DNA of 64,000 bases from Verrucomicrobiota bacterium (GTDB lineage: Bacteria > Verrucomicrobiota > Verrucomicrobiia > Opitutales > Opitutaceae), in the NCBI GenBank assembly GCA_023399155.1, contig JAEWQP010000022.1:372001-436000 (forward strand), read 5' to 3'. Each line of letters opens with the position of its first letter. The first letter of the stretch is position 1. The notes beneath the pieces were generated by a model. That model was given only the letters and a program-made list of their open reading frames with translations. It had not been told where the DNA came from and searched no databases. Below are positions 44,581 to 52,531 of the stretch, one piece after another. A program made the translations under genes and the position numbers.

Positions 44581-45387
44581 TCAGCTGTCGGCTGAGAGTT
44601 CCTGCGAACGGCGGGCGGCTGCGGCGACGGCGTTGGCGACCATGCCGCGAAAATCCCGGTCGCCGAAGACCTTCAGTGCCGCGGCGGTGGTGCCGTTGGG
44701 CGAGGTCACGCGGTCGCGCAACGAGTCCGGCGTGGCGCCGGTGTGCGCGAGCAGTCGGGCCGCACCGAGGACCGTTTCCTGCACCAGAAGCGCGGCGGTA
44801 TCGGGCGCCAGGCCGGCGCGGACGCCGGCTTCGCGAAGGGCCGCGACGAATTCGAAGACGTAGGCGGGGCCGCTGCCGGCCACCGCGGTGAGCGCGTCCA
44901 TGTCGTGCTCCGCGACCTCGACCTCGCGGCCGAGCGCGTGCAGCAGGGCGAGCAGCGTGGCGCGATCCTCGTCGCCCAGCGCCGCGTTCGCGCACCAGCC
45001 GGAGATGCCCGCGCCGATCTGGCCGGGTGTGTTTGGCATCACGCGCACGAGTGCCCGGGTGCGGGGGAAGAAGCGGGCGAGCGTGGCGAGCCGTTTTCCG
45101 GCGAGGACGGAGACCACCAGTTTCCCGGCCGTCAAGCTGGCGAGCGCGGGATCGAGTGACGCGAGTTGCTGGGGCTTGCAGGCGACGATCAGGACGTCGC
45201 AGCCCTCGACCAGCGCCGCGAGTGAAGGGGCGATCTGGATACCGGTCGAGCGCGCCAGCGCCTCGGCGGTGCGGCCGCTGCCGCTGATGCAGCTGATGAA
45301 CAGCGGCCCGGCGACGCGGTTGGTGATCAACCCGTGAACCATCGCACCGGCCATCGAGCCGGCGCCGAGGAATGCCCAGCGCGTCAT
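44581..45387 (-). CDS. proC: pyrroline-5-carboxylate reductase
   Basis: The 268-residue NAD(P)H-dependent enzyme performs the last step of proline synthesis. Visible features are the Rossmann 'WAFLGAGSMAGAMVHGL', 'VRVMPNTPGQIGAGISG', and the signature 'LTAVAGSGPAYVFEFVAAL' with 'RDRVTSPNGTTAAAL' at the C-terminal dimer domain. It overlaps the upstream histidine kinase gene by ATGA, so both may share one message. Confidence 0.95.
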   Translation of the reverse strand: MTRWAFLGAGSMAGAMVHGLITNRVAGPLFISCISGSGRTAEALARSTGIQIAPSLAALVEGCDVLIVACKPQQLASLDPALASLTAGKLVVSVLAGKRLATLARFFPRTRALVRVMPNTPGQIGAGISGWCANAALGDEDRATLLALLHALGREVEVAEHDMDALTAVAGSGPAYVFEFVAALREAGVRAGLAPDTAALLVQETVLGAARLLAHTGATPDSLRDRVTSPNGTTAAALKVFGDRDFRGMVANAVAAAARRSQELSADS

Positions 45388-46541
45388 GCCGCGGAGGCGG
45401 TGACCGTGCTGGTGGCGAGCGGGATGTGGAAGACGGCGAATGCGCCGCCGCCCGGACGATCCTTGAGCAGGATCTCGCCTCCGAGATTGCGAATGCCGTG
45501 GCGCGCGATGGTCAGGCCCATGCCGACCCCGACTGTGCTTTTCGTGCTCACGAAGGGCTCGAATACGTGGTCGCGCACGCGCGGGTCAAGACCGTTGCCA
45601 CGATCGAGCACGCGAAACTCCACCACGGCGCGGCCTTCACGTTCGCGCAGCTCGGTCTCGATCTCGACCTTCGCGTCGGGTGGCGGTGTCGGGCCGTAGC
45701 TCTCGACCGCGTTCGTGACGATCTTGGTCAGGGCGTCCTCGAAGACCTCCACGTTGGCCATGGCCGCGGCGCTGCCGGCGTCGTTGTGGATCTCGATGTC
45801 GACCGGCACCGGGCTGTCCGCGCGGAAGCGCTCGATCGCGCTCGCGATGAGCTTGTCGGTCTCGATCGGAAGGAGCGACACCTGCATCTTGGTCGACACC
45901 GTCGTGACCTGTCGGATCACGCGGGTCATGCGGGTGACGGCATCCTCGATCTTGTCGAGGTGCTTGCGGACGAGGTCGGGCTTCTGGACGTTGACCTTGG
46001 CCAGCTCGAGGTAGCCGTAGATCACGCCCAGCAGGTTGTTCAGATTGTGGGAGATGCCCTGGGAAAGCGCGCCGATGGCGGCGGCGCGGCGCGCCTCGCT
46101 CAGCCGGCGCGTGAGCTCGAGGTTCTGCTGGAAGATCTCGTGGTAGCGCAGCTGGGCGCGCACCCGTGCCACCGTTTCCTCGAGGTCGACGGGCTTGGTG
46201 ATATAGTCAACAGCGCCCACGCCGAGCCCCTGGATGATGTCCTTCTTCGACGTGTTTGCGGTGAGGAAGATGACGGGGATCGAACTGGTGTCGGGGTGCT
46301 CCTTGAGCGCGGCGCACACCTCGGTGCCGTCCATGCCCGGCATCATGACGTCGAGCAGGATCAGGTCGGGCTTTTCCGTGGCCACCAGGCGCAGGCACTC
46401 GTCGCCGCTGGTGGCGGACAGGACCGTCATCCCCTCACGCTCCAGCTTCTTCTGCATGAGCGTGATGTTTACGGGCTGGTCGTCGACAACGAGTATCTTG
46501 GGTGAACGATTCACGATGGGCAGACGGCGATGCGCGTGCAT
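45384..46541 (-). CDS. receiver-domain histidine kinase (response regulator / HisKA hybrid)
   Basis: The 385-residue cytosolic protein has a receiver domain at its N-terminus ('KILVVDDQPVNITLMQKKL', phosphoacceptor Asp in 'DLILLDVMMPGMDG', Lys in 'YITKPVDLEE'). A helix then leads to a HisKA-like dimerisation helix with 'GISHNLNNLLGVIYGYLEL' (His of 'SHNLNN'), and a HATPase_c domain follows ('IVTNAVESYG', 'RVLDRGNGLDP', 'VGVGMGLTIARHG'). It lacks membrane helices, so it is probably fed by another kinase through its receiver domain. Its target is unknown. The stop overlaps the proC start. Confidence 0.9.
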   Translation of the reverse strand: MHAHRRLPIVNRSPKILVVDDQPVNITLMQKKLEREGMTVLSATSGDECLRLVATEKPDLILLDVMMPGMDGTEVCAALKEHPDTSSIPVIFLTANTSKKDIIQGLGVGAVDYITKPVDLEETVARVRAQLRYHEIFQQNLELTRRLSEARRAAAIGALSQGISHNLNNLLGVIYGYLELAKVNVQKPDLVRKHLDKIEDAVTRMTRVIRQVTTVSTKMQVSLLPIETDKLIASAIERFRADSPVPVDIEIHNDAGSAAAMANVEVFEDALTKIVTNAVESYGPTPPPDAKVEIETELREREGRAVVEFRVLDRGNGLDPRVRDHVFEPFVSTKSTVGVGMGLTIARHGIRNLGGEILLKDRPGGGAFAVFHIPLATSTVTASAA

Positions 46542-46554
46542 CCCGCTGACCTGA

Positions 46555-47433
46555 TTAAACGGAGCAAAGGGAGAAGGCTTTAAACGTGTTGCGCATCAGC
46601 ATCGCCACCGTCATGGGGCCCACGCCGCCGGGAACCGGGGTGATCATCCCGGCGATCTGTGAAACTTCTGGAAAAGCGACGTCTCCAACGAGTCGATACC
46701 CGGACTTGCGCGAGGCATCGGCCACGCGGTTGATCCCGACGTCGATCACGACGGCACCGGGCTTCACCATCTCCTTGGTCACGAACCCCGCGCGACCGAT
46801 CGCGGCGACGAGGACATCCGCCTGGCGCGTGATGGATGCGAGGTCGTTCGTGCGGGAATGACAGACCGTCACGGTGGCGTTCGCCCATTCGCCCTTCTGC
46901 ATGGCGAGCAGCGCGATGGGCTTGCCGACGAGCAGACTGCGGCCGAGGACGACGAGGTGTTTTCCCGCGAGTTTTACGCCGGAGCGCTTGAGCAGCTCCA
47001 TGATTCCGGCGGGCGTGCAGCACACAAAACCGGTCTCGTCGTCCTGGGCGATCTTGCCCAGGTTCATCGTGCCCAGCCCGTCCACGTCCTTCTCCGGCCG
47101 CACGCGCCGGAACGCCTCGAGTTCGTCGAGATGGCGCGGGAGGGGCGACTGGATCAGGATGCCGTGCACCGCCGGGTCGGCATTGAGGCGGTCGATGACG
47201 CCAAAGAGCCGATCGGCCGTGACGTCCTGCGGCAGGAGCTCGAGCCGCGTGGCCATGCCGATCTCGGAGGCGGTCTTGTTCTTCTTGTTGACGTAGGAGA
47301 CGGAAGCGGGGTCGTCGCCGACGCGGATGAAGGCGATGCAGGGGCGGGGTCCGCCGGCAGGCAGCGCCGCGACCGCGACCTTGAGTTCGTCAATGATGGA
47401 GGCCGCGATGGCGTTGCCGTCGATGAGCTGCAT
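46555..47433 (-). CDS. folD: bifunctional methylenetetrahydrofolate dehydrogenase / cyclohydrolase
   Basis: The 292-residue enzyme interconverts 5,10-methylene-, methenyl- and 10-formyl-tetrahydrofolate. Family marks are 'IRVGDDPASVSYVNKKNKTA' (with the catalytic Lys), 'GILIQSPLPRHL', 'PEKDVDGLGTMNLGKI', 'GRSLLVGKPIALLAM' and 'TPVPGGVGPMTVAMLMRNT'. ATG 47433 begins the conserved 'MQLIDGNAIA'. The long open frame upstream in this phase is not coding. Confidence 0.96.
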   Translation of the reverse strand: MQLIDGNAIAASIIDELKVAVAALPAGGPRPCIAFIRVGDDPASVSYVNKKNKTASEIGMATRLELLPQDVTADRLFGVIDRLNADPAVHGILIQSPLPRHLDELEAFRRVRPEKDVDGLGTMNLGKIAQDDETGFVCCTPAGIMELLKRSGVKLAGKHLVVLGRSLLVGKPIALLAMQKGEWANATVTVCHSRTNDLASITRQADVLVAAIGRAGFVTKEMVKPGAVVIDVGINRVADASRKSGYRLVGDVAFPEVSQIAGMITPVPGGVGPMTVAMLMRNTFKAFSLCSV

Positions 47434-47552
47434 GGTGGAAAGGTCGGAAGGGGGAGCGAGGGAAGGTGCGAAGCTCGGGAGGCGAGAAAGCCAGGCGGGC
47501 GCGCGGGCGAGTCCCGAGGCGCCGCAGGGCTGGCCGCAAACCTGACTGCCGT

Positions 47553-48407
47553 TCAGCGAGCGAGGCGGAGGTTTTCCACGCGGATGATCGCGTCGGTCAC
47601 GCCTTCCATCGCCACGCCCGGACCGTAGATGCGCACCAGGCGCCCCTCGAAGAACTCGATCGGTTCGGTCACGAGCAGGGCGGAGACATCCAGCAGCGCG
47701 ATGCGCTTGTTGTCCTCGTCGACGAGCTGGTAATCGAGCTTGGGACCACGGCCGAGAATGCGGCGCGTCCGAATCAGGTAACCCTCGAAAGTGCGTGGGG
47801 CGGCGGTGATCGCGGCGGGCGCGGGGGTGCTGGCCGCGGGCTGTGAGGCCCGGCTGGCTGCGGGCGCGGAAGGCGCGGCCGACGCGACGGGCGCGGCGGG
47901 CGAGTTCAGCGTCGAGGGCGTCGACGCCTGCTGCCTGACCATCGCGCGGGAGCCGGGCGGCACGCTGTTGACGTAGACGATCTGGTCCTTGCGCAGCGTG
48001 GCCTTGGAAAACCGGCCGACCGGGTCGCCGGGTTCCACGGGATCCTGGGGACCGACCATCGCGACCACCGGGCTGTCTTCGGATGCCTCGGCGAAGATCG
48101 GGGAGTCGGGCTTCATCGCGAGGTCCTTGCCGATGTCGCGCGTGCGGACGAAGCCCTCGACATCGATCGCGTGCTTGATGGCGATCCAGCCGGGCGGGGG
48201 TTCGGCGAGGCCGGACCCCGCGAGGTCCTCGCGCAGCACGGGCGTGATCGAGGATCCGGCCGGCAGCGTGCCGACCGTCTCGGACTGGTCGTCCGGGCTG
48301 ACATGCATCGTGGCATCGAAGGAAAGCGTCGCGGCGGAGGCGGCCTGCGCCAGGCACACGGCGCCGGCGAGGACGGCGGCACGGAATGTATTCGGAACGT
48401 GGATCAT
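47553..48407 (-). CDS. secreted SH3-like domain protein of unknown function
   Basis: The 284-residue protein has a signal peptide ('AVLAGAVCLAQAASA'). The N-terminal beta-rich part ('SFDATMHVSPDDQSETVGTL', 'GWIAIKHAIDVEGFVR') looks like a bacterial SH3 fold. An alanine/serine/proline linker (about residues 160-200) precedes a C-terminal domain ('FEGYLIRTRRILGRGPKLDY'). I cannot name a family. It is likely a periplasmic or envelope protein. It sits between the pseudouridine synthase and folD genes on the same strand, with no clear functional link. Confidence 0.72.
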   Translation of the reverse strand: MIHVPNTFRAAVLAGAVCLAQAASAATLSFDATMHVSPDDQSETVGTLPAGSSITPVLREDLAGSGLAEPPPGWIAIKHAIDVEGFVRTRDIGKDLAMKPDSPIFAEASEDSPVVAMVGPQDPVEPGDPVGRFSKATLRKDQIVYVNSVPPGSRAMVRQQASTPSTLNSPAAPVASAAPSAPAASRASQPAASTPAPAAITAAPRTFEGYLIRTRRILGRGPKLDYQLVDEDNKRIALLDVSALLVTEPIEFFEGRLVRIYGPGVAMEGVTDAIIRVENLRLAR

Positions 48408-48429
48408 CGGAAAGAGGGGCGGATGCGGT

Positions 48430-49185
48430 TCACGACGGCGGAACGACGAGCAGTTGCTCGATCTCGGACTGTGTCAGCAGCTTCACGCCGCGCAAAGGAA
48501 AACCTCGGAGCGAAAATCGGCCGATCTGGTAGCGGCGCAAGCGTTTGACCGTGTATCCCAGGGCGGTGAAGAGCTGGCGGATCTCGCGCTTCTTGCCGTG
48601 GTGCATCTGCACATCGACCTCCGTCGACTGCGACACCGTGCCGCGCCCGATGAGCCGTGCTTTCTCGACCTTCAGGCGTTCCTCCTCGAACACCACGCCC
48701 TTCGTGAGCTTGGGCAGCTCGGCGGCGGGGAAGGTCTCCTTCAGTGACACGCGGTAGTATTTCACCACCAGCCCGGACGGGTGCATCAGGCGGTTGGCGA
48801 GATCGCCGTCGGTCGTGAGGATCACCAGGCCCTCGCTCTCCTTGTCGAGGCGTCCGGCGCAGAACAGGCGCAGGCCGGAGTAGGGGGGCGGCAGCAGCTC
48901 GAAGATCGTGCGATCGTGATGGGGGTCGCTGTTGGTGCAGACGAGACCGCGCGGCTTGTGCACCGCAAGTGTGACGGTGCCGGTGCGGCGGTTGCGGATG
49001 GGCTCGCCCTGCACCGCGATCTTGTCGGTCCCGGGCGTCACTTTGGTGCCAGGCGCGGCCTTGCGCCCGTTGACCGTGACCTGCCCGGTGGCGATCAACG
49101 CCTCCGCCGCCCGGCGCGAGCAAAAGCCGGCGTCGGCGAGGAATTTCTGCAGGCGGATCGAATTGTCCGGCGAGGGCGACTCCAT
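48430..49185 (-). CDS. pseudouridine synthase, RsuA/RluB/E family
   Basis: The 251-residue protein has an S4 RNA-binding domain ('IRLQKFLADAGFCSRRAAE') and a synthase domain with the family motif 'GRLDKESEGLVILTTDGDLA' (catalytic Asp after Arg-Leu), then 'KYYRVSLKETF', 'GKKREIRQLFTALGYTVKRL' and 'LRRYQIGRFSLRG'. It isomerises uridine in rRNA, probably in 23S as RluB does, but RsuA-type specificity cannot be excluded. ATG 49185 is chosen since the frame upstream consists of repeat sequence. Confidence 0.92.
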   Translation of the reverse strand: MESPSPDNSIRLQKFLADAGFCSRRAAEALIATGQVTVNGRKAAPGTKVTPGTDKIAVQGEPIRNRRTGTVTLAVHKPRGLVCTNSDPHHDRTIFELLPPPYSGLRLFCAGRLDKESEGLVILTTDGDLANRLMHPSGLVVKYYRVSLKETFPAAELPKLTKGVVFEEERLKVEKARLIGRGTVSQSTEVDVQMHHGKKREIRQLFTALGYTVKRLRRYQIGRFSLRGFPLRGVKLLTQSEIEQLLVVPPS

Positions 49186-49741
49186 CGCCTCACTATGCGG
49201 GCCGCCCAGGCGACGATGCGACCCAAATTTCGGCGGACACCGCCTCCGCCTGTTTTGAGCCACAGAGAGCACAGAGGGCACAGAGAGCGGCTGCGCCGCA
49301 ACCAAGCGACGGAGATGAAAGGGCCGCAAGAAGGCACAAAAAGACCTCCGTTTGATTACCGGATGACGCCCGCGCCTAGAGGCGCGACGTGAGTCAGCCG
49401 TTCTCCGATGGATTCCTTGCGCCTCTTTGCGGCAACCCTGCCTTGTGCCGTAACCAAGCGATCCGTAGCCACAAGAAGGCGCAGAAGGCGGAAGGAACAG
49501 CTTGTTCTTTTTGCGCCTCCTGCGATCCGCATGACTCGGCGCAGCTCAGCGGTTCCTCGGACCATCGTGAGGCGGAGGTCTCGCGAACGAGCTGAGTTTG
49601 ACCTTTCGCGTCTCGTCGCGGCGTTTCGGTTATCTCTTGTGTCCCCGTTGCGTCGCGTGGAGTTCGGCTTCCGACCCGTCTCCAAAACGCGCTGGCGGCT
49701 TGTCACGCGCGCGCTGCTCGGCGACGGTGGCGGCCCTCCTC
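49186..49741. repeat. repeat-rich intergenic region
   Basis: Contains a 'CCACAGAGAGCACAGAGGGC' run (49260-49290) of the CACAGAG family, and several copies of a second family 'GCAAGAAGGCRCARAAGGC' in both orientations (about 49322-49345, 49413-49435 reversed, 49470-49495). No coding region can be supported; codon pattern upstream of ATG 49742 is not protein-like. Confidence 0.65.
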
Positions 49742-50905
49742 ATGGCCGCATCGGCAACGACCACTCCCTACACCAAAGACAATCCCTTCCTCGCGCGCTT
49801 GGTGGAAAATCGCCGACTCACCGGCGAAGAATCGGAAAAGGACACGCGGCATTTCGTCATCGATATCGCCGGCAGCGGGTTCGACTACCAGGTGGGCGAT
49901 TCGCTCGGCGTCTTTCCGACCAACGCCCCGGAGGCGGTCGACGAGATCCTGGGTCTGCTCGGCGCCTCGGGCGGCGAATCGGTGCAGCTCGCGCGCGATC
50001 CGGCGCCGACCACGCTGCGCCAGGCGCTGACCAGCCGCCTTTCCCTCGCCGGGCCGACCCGCAGGATGATGCAGTTTCTCGCTGAGAAGGCGACGGACGT
50101 GGCCGAGCACAAGCGCCTGGTCGCGCTCCTCGCGGCCGGCGCCACCGACACGCTTTCCGCCTACCTGGCGCAGCGCGAGTTCGCCGACGTGCTCGCCGAG
50201 TTCCCGAGCGCGCGCCCGGCGCCGCAGGAACTGGTCGACCAGATGCGGCGCCTCGTGCCGCGCCTGTATTCGATCGCGTCGTCGCCGCTCAAGCACCCGT
50301 CGGAGATCCATCTGCTTGTCGCGACCGTTCGGTACACAAGCAACAATCGCCCGCGGCTCGGCGTGTGCTCCACCTTTCTCGCGGAACGCGTTCCCCTCGG
50401 GGAGGCGTCCGTGCCGGTGTTTCTTGCCTCCTCGCACTTCCGGCTGCCGGCGGACGATGCCGCCGACGTCATCATGGTCGGGCCGGGCACGGGCCTGGCG
50501 CCCTTCCGCGCCTTCCTCCAGGAGCGCGAGGCGCGCGGTGCCGCCGGACGCAACTGGCTCTTTTTCGGCGACCAACGCCACGCGACGGACTTTCTCTACG
50601 AGGAGGAACTCGAGGCCATGCAGACGCGAGGTGTACTGACGCGCCTGGATACGGCGTTCTCACGCGACCAGGCGCACAAGGTCTACGTGCAGGATCGCAT
50701 GCGCGAGTCCGCCGCCGAGATCTGGGCGTGGCTGCAGCGCGGTGCCTGCTTCTACGTCTGCGGTGACGCCCGGCGCATGGCAAAGGATGTCGATCAAACG
50801 CTTCATCTGATCATCGCCGAGCACGGCGGCCTCGATCCCGTCGCGACCACGGAGTACGTGAAGGCGATGAAACGCGACAAGCGCTACCAGCGGGACGTGT
50901 ACTAA
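49742..50905 (+). CDS. NADPH-dependent flavin reductase, CysJ-like without flavodoxin domain
   Basis: The 387-residue protein matches the FAD/NADPH half of sulfite reductase flavoprotein: 'YQVGDSLGVFPTNAPEAVD', FAD-binding 'RLYSIASSPLKHPSEIHL', 'GVCSTFLAERVPLGE' and NADP-binding 'MVGPGTGLAPFRAFLQER', with 'FFGDQRHATDFLYEEEL' and 'FYVCGDARRMAKDVD', ending in the aromatic 'DVY'. The N-terminal FMN domain of CysJ is absent. It would pass electrons from NADPH to a separate partner such as a hemoprotein or a flavodoxin. No cysI, cysH or other sulfur gene is adjacent. Start ATG 49742. Confidence 0.9.
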   Translation: MAASATTTPYTKDNPFLARLVENRRLTGEESEKDTRHFVIDIAGSGFDYQVGDSLGVFPTNAPEAVDEILGLLGASGGESVQLARDPAPTTLRQALTSRLSLAGPTRRMMQFLAEKATDVAEHKRLVALLAAGATDTLSAYLAQREFADVLAEFPSARPAPQELVDQMRRLVPRLYSIASSPLKHPSEIHLLVATVRYTSNNRPRLGVCSTFLAERVPLGEASVPVFLASSHFRLPADDAADVIMVGPGTGLAPFRAFLQEREARGAAGRNWLFFGDQRHATDFLYEEELEAMQTRGVLTRLDTAFSRDQAHKVYVQDRMRESAAEIWAWLQRGACFYVCGDARRMAKDVDQTLHLIIAEHGGLDPVATTEYVKAMKRDKRYQRDVY

Positions 50906-51127
50906 CCCTCAGCTCCCCCTCTTTCTCTTAATCTTTCTCTTTCTCCTTCTCACCCCCACCTCCGTCCCGCGAACCGCCCTCGCGATACAGCACGAGCGGG
51001 CCTGAGCACTGCAGTTGGACACAGAGTTCACGGAGGTGAGCGCCGCGGACACGCAATGGAGTCAGATCACAGCGGGCACCAGCCTGTGCCAAGCCTTCGG
51101 CGTGGCGGCCAGGGGCCGACGATCGTG

Positions 51128-51264
51128 GAGTTCACAGAGCGGTCTTTGCAGAACCAAGATCACGCCTTCGCCGGTTCACCCACGAGGTGCTGAGCTGAAG
51201 CGGCCGAATCCTCGGCAACTTTCTGTGACCTCAGCGCTATCCTCCGTGATCTCTGTGACCAACC
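51128..51264. repeat. dispersed ~150-bp intergenic repeat, copy 2
   Basis: Nearly the same as 11616-11754: 'GAGTTCACAGAGCGGTC', 'CACGAGGTGCTGAGCTGAAG', 'CGGCCGAATCCT', ending in 'CTCTGTGACCAAC'. A further 'GGACACAGAGTTCACGGAGG' lies at 51017-51036, which may be the true left end with an insertion between. The rest of the 50906-51406 gap has a CT-rich run (50925-50955) but no gene. Confidence 0.75.
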
Positions 51265-51406
51265 GCGCTTTTTTGGACGAGACAGGGTTGGGAGGCGGGC
51301 GACCTGGGCCCGCCGCGACCGGCGCCGTTTCGTTTGGTGCTTCCGTTCGACTCGCGCGCTCGCTAGCTACCCACACTTTCATTCGTCCGTTCACCTCCCG
51401 CCCATC

Positions 51407-52150
51407 ATGACCTTCACCAACAGGACCGCCGTTGTCACCGGAGCCGGCCGCGGCATCGGCAAGGCCATCGCCGAAGCGCTCGCTGCCAAGGGCGTGACGG
51501 TCATTTGCGTCAGCAAAAACCCCGACAACTGCGCGGCCGTGGCCGCTTCGATCACATCCTCCGGGGGCAAGGCCAAGGCGCTCGCCGTCGATGTGGCGTC
51601 AGGTGAGGCCGTGGCCAAGGCATGCGCCGCGCTCATCGAGGAGCACAAGACGATCGATATCCTCGTCAACAACGCCGGCATCACGCGCGACGGTCTCGTG
51701 CTGCGCATGACCGAGGAGGACTGGAACGCGGTCCTGCAGACCAACCTCTCCAGCTGCTACCACTGGATCAAGGGGCTGGTTCATCCCATGGTGCGCCAGC
51801 GCTGGGGCCGCATTATCAACATCTCCTCCGTCTCCGGCATCATCGGCCTGCCCGGCCAGATGAATTACTCGGCCGCCAAGGCCGGCATGATCGGCCTGAC
51901 CAAGTCCGCCGCCAAGGAATTCGCCTCGCGCTCCATCACGGTCAACGCCGTCGCGCCCGGATTTATCCGCACCGACATGACCGCCACGCTCTCGGAGGGC
52001 GATCACGCGAAGGAGATCATCTCACGCATCCCGCTGCGCCGCTTCGGCGAGGCCGCCGACATCGCCAACATGGTCCAGTTCCTCGCCTCCGAGGAATCAG
52101 GCTACGTGACCGGTCAGGTTTTTGCCGTTGACGGCGGCATGGCGATGTGA
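51407..52150 (+). CDS. fabG: 3-oxoacyl-[acyl-carrier-protein] reductase
   Basis: The 247-residue short-chain dehydrogenase has the NADPH motif 'TGAGRGIGKAIAEAL', 'NNAGITRDGLVLRM', the catalytic Ser in 'INISSVSGIIGLPGQ', the 'YSAAKAG' Tyr/Lys pair and the C-terminal 'SGYVTGQVFAVDGGMAM'. It reduces beta-ketoacyl-ACP in fatty acid elongation. It starts a fabG-acpP-fabF cluster, the common bacterial order. Start ATG 51407. Confidence 0.95.
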   Translation: MTFTNRTAVVTGAGRGIGKAIAEALAAKGVTVICVSKNPDNCAAVAASITSSGGKAKALAVDVASGEAVAKACAALIEEHKTIDILVNNAGITRDGLVLRMTEEDWNAVLQTNLSSCYHWIKGLVHPMVRQRWGRIINISSVSGIIGLPGQMNYSAAKAGMIGLTKSAAKEFASRSITVNAVAPGFIRTDMTATLSEGDHAKEIISRIPLRRFGEAADIANMVQFLASEESGYVTGQVFAVDGGMAM

Positions 52151-52189
52151 AACCAAACTCAACCTCCTCACCCAATTCCCAATTCCCGT

Positions 52190-52450
52190 ATGGCTGACAA
52201 CGAGACCATCGAACAGCGCATCAAGAAGATCATCGTTAACCAATTGAACGTTAACGAAGAGCAGATCACGAAGGAAGCGTCGTTTCTCGACGACCTTGGA
52301 GCCGATTCGCTCGACACCGTTGAGCTGATCATGGCGTTCGAGGAGGAATTCAAGGACGAGATCAAGGGAGAGATTCCCGAGGCCGAGGCCGAGAAGCTCC
52401 AGACCGTCGGCGACGTGATCAATTACATCAACGAGAAGGCCAAGGCCTGA
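52190..52450 (+). CDS. acpP: acyl carrier protein
   Basis: The 86-residue acidic protein contains 'LGADSLDTVELIMAFEEEF', with the serine of Asp-Ser-Leu that carries phosphopantetheine. It holds growing acyl chains during fatty acid synthesis. It lies 39 bases after fabG and is followed by a strong terminator before fabF, which should set its transcript level above that of fabF. Confidence 0.97.
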   Translation: MADNETIEQRIKKIIVNQLNVNEEQITKEASFLDDLGADSLDTVELIMAFEEEFKDEIKGEIPEAEAEKLQTVGDVINYINEKAKA

Positions 52451-52500
52451 TCGTTTGGCGCCGCGCAGGATTGAGCGCGCGGCTTTGTTGAACCCATTTT

Positions 52501-52528
52501 CCCGGGCTCCTCGGAGCCCGGGTTTTTT
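52501..52528 (+). terminator. Rho-independent terminator between acpP and fabF
   Basis: A perfect 10-bp GC-rich stem (52501-52510 with 52513-52522) on a 2-base minimal loop, followed by six T residues (52523-52528). The T run ends three bases before the fabF ATG at 52532, so the hairpin occupies the fabF ribosome-binding region. Confidence 0.95.
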
Positions 52529-52531
52529 CTG

